From Actinomycetes bacterium (lineage in GTDB: Bacteria; Actinomycetota; Acidimicrobiia; Acidimicrobiales; Palsa-688), in assembly GCA_021819345.1 (NCBI GenBank), contig JAKARG010000233.1, positions 1-5,459 on the forward strand: DNA of 5,459 bases, given 5' to 3'. Every line of letters begins with the position of its first letter. The first letter of the stretch is position 1. Below the pieces are notes generated by a model. It did no database searches. It was not told the origin of the DNA and worked only from the letters and a program-made list of their open reading frames with translations. Positions 4,611 to 5,459 of this stretch are shown one piece after another. The position numbers were made by a program, and so were the translations under genes.

Positions 4611-5459
4611 CGGAGCATGCCGTCCTTATCGGGGCCTGCGAGCGCGGCGAGAGCGGCGCTGGTCGATTCGTGGAGGTCGTAGGCCGTGACGAAGCCCGTG
4701 CTCCGGAGCTTGGTGTCGTCCCAGATCCGGTCGTGGCAGAGCGCCTCGACCGCGTAACGGGTCAGGCCGGGCCGCCTGGACAGCATCTCTTGCGTGGCGG
4801 CGACACCGAGCGCCAGCGGACGGGGGATGTTCCTCGCCTTGGCGACCACGCCTCGGTAAAGGTCGAGGAGGCCTTTCAGCTGCGCCCAGGAAAGCTCGAA
4901 GCCTCGCAGCAGGTAGGTCTCCCCGGCCGCTTCGGGCAGCCCGGCGAGGACGGCCATAGCCCTACCTATGTCGCGGGCGTCGACGCAGGAGAATCGGGAC
5001 CTGCCGCCGTCGATCATCGGGAAGGCGTTCGCTTCGTGCGCTCGGACAAGGCGCGAGAAGAAGGAGTCTTTATCGCGGGCTCCGATCGTGCTGACGGGCC
5101 GCAGAATGACGTGGTCGATACCGGCAGCCGTGGCCGCGGCGCGCACGGTGTCTTCGCGCTCGACGGCCAGCCTGGAGATCGGGTGGGTGGGCCGGCAGGG
5201 AGTGGTCTCGTCGGCCGGGCAGATGCCGGGCGCGAAGCCGTAGACGACGATGGTGGACAGCTGCACGAAGCGGCCTGCGCCGGCGTGTGCGGCTGCGTGC
5301 ACGAGCTGCCGGGTGAGTTCGACGTCGACGTGGCGCGCCTGGCGGGGAGAAGCCTGGACGGCGGCGGTGCAGTTGACCACAACATCGGCTGCGCTGGTAG
5401 CTGCCTCGATGCTCGACTGGTCGGCGAAGTCCACCTGGGCGACTCGCACGCCGACGCTG
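4607..5459 (-). CDS. NAD(P)-dependent epimerase/dehydratase-like extended SDR (5' end cut by window edge)
   Basis: The reading frame runs open through the right edge, so the protein begins outside the window and the GTG at 5449 is not its true start. The glycine-rich nucleotide-binding loop is therefore not visible. Counting from 5449, visible SDR features are: DFADQSSIEAATSAADVVVNCTAA (7-30), the end of the Rossmann sheet; the active-site strand FVQLSTIVVYG (61-71); VILRPVSTIG (114-123); and FSCVDARDIGRAM (153-165), as in 3-beta-hydroxysteroid dehydrogenase and epimerase relatives. The position where the catalytic Tyr-x-x-x-Lys should lie reads HPISR (89-93), so both Tyr and Lys appear to be replaced. 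It probably binds a nucleotide cofactor and may be an atypical SDR; the substrate is unknown. It lies upstream of and overlaps the TetR gene by four bases in one operon. Confidence 0.85.
   Translation of the reverse strand, partial: SVGVRVAQVDFADQSSIEAATSAADVVVNCTAAVQASPRQARHVDVELTRQLVHAAAHAGAGRFVQLSTIVVYGFAPGICPADETTPCRPTHPISRLAVEREDTVRAAATAAGIDHVILRPVSTIGARDKDSFFSRLVRAHEANAFPMIDGGRSRFSCVDARDIGRAMAVLAGLPEAAGETYLLRGFELSWAQLKGLLDLYRGVVAKARNIPRPLALGVAATQEMLSRRPGLTRYAVEALCHDRIWDDTKLRSTGFVTAYDLHESTSAALAALAGPDKDGMLR

Overview
The window is GC-rich DNA with frequent GTG starts and 4-base GTGA gene overlaps. This fits a high-GC actinobacterial-type chromosome, possibly a metagenomic contig; the sequence alone does not fix the lineage. 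It looks like an accessory region shaped by transposons: a toxin-antitoxin module, decayed transposase fragments, one apparently intact insertion sequence, and then the start of a more ordinary chromosomal operon.

Layout. Positions 1-483 carry no convincing gene, only short repeats and a near-perfect 24-bp palindrome at the left edge. Positions 484-1034 (minus) hold a Phd/YefM antitoxin followed by a RelE/ParE toxin, read from a sigma70-like promoter at 1043-1070 that sits so close to the start codon that the mRNA is probably leaderless. Positions 1135-1725 (plus) hold two remnants of integrase-core (rve/DDE) transposases in the wrong order: a mid/C-terminal piece first, then an N-terminal piece. 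Positions 1827-3572 (minus) encode a full-length IS1634-type (IS4 superfamily) DDE transposase of 581 residues. It is flanked by inverted copies of a roughly 24-bp repeat, with further degenerate copies on its right side. Positions 3590-3992 are non-coding debris containing those repeats and a possible SnoaL-like remnant. Positions 3993-4610 (minus) encode a TetR/AcrR regulator, translationally coupled to an extended short-chain dehydrogenase/epimerase (4607 to beyond the right edge).

How they fit together. The epimerase and TetR genes form one minus-strand operon entering from the right. The insertion sequence also reads leftward but is a separate unit. It abuts the broken end of the N-terminal transposase fragment, and the missing remainder of that fragment does not appear on the other side, so the site was rearranged after or during insertion. 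The toxin-antitoxin pair is self-contained and probably autoregulated through a palindrome over its -10 box. I see no clear novel multi-gene system. The most unusual signals are the repeat family around the insertion sequence and the SDR protein that lacks the usual Tyr-Lys pair.
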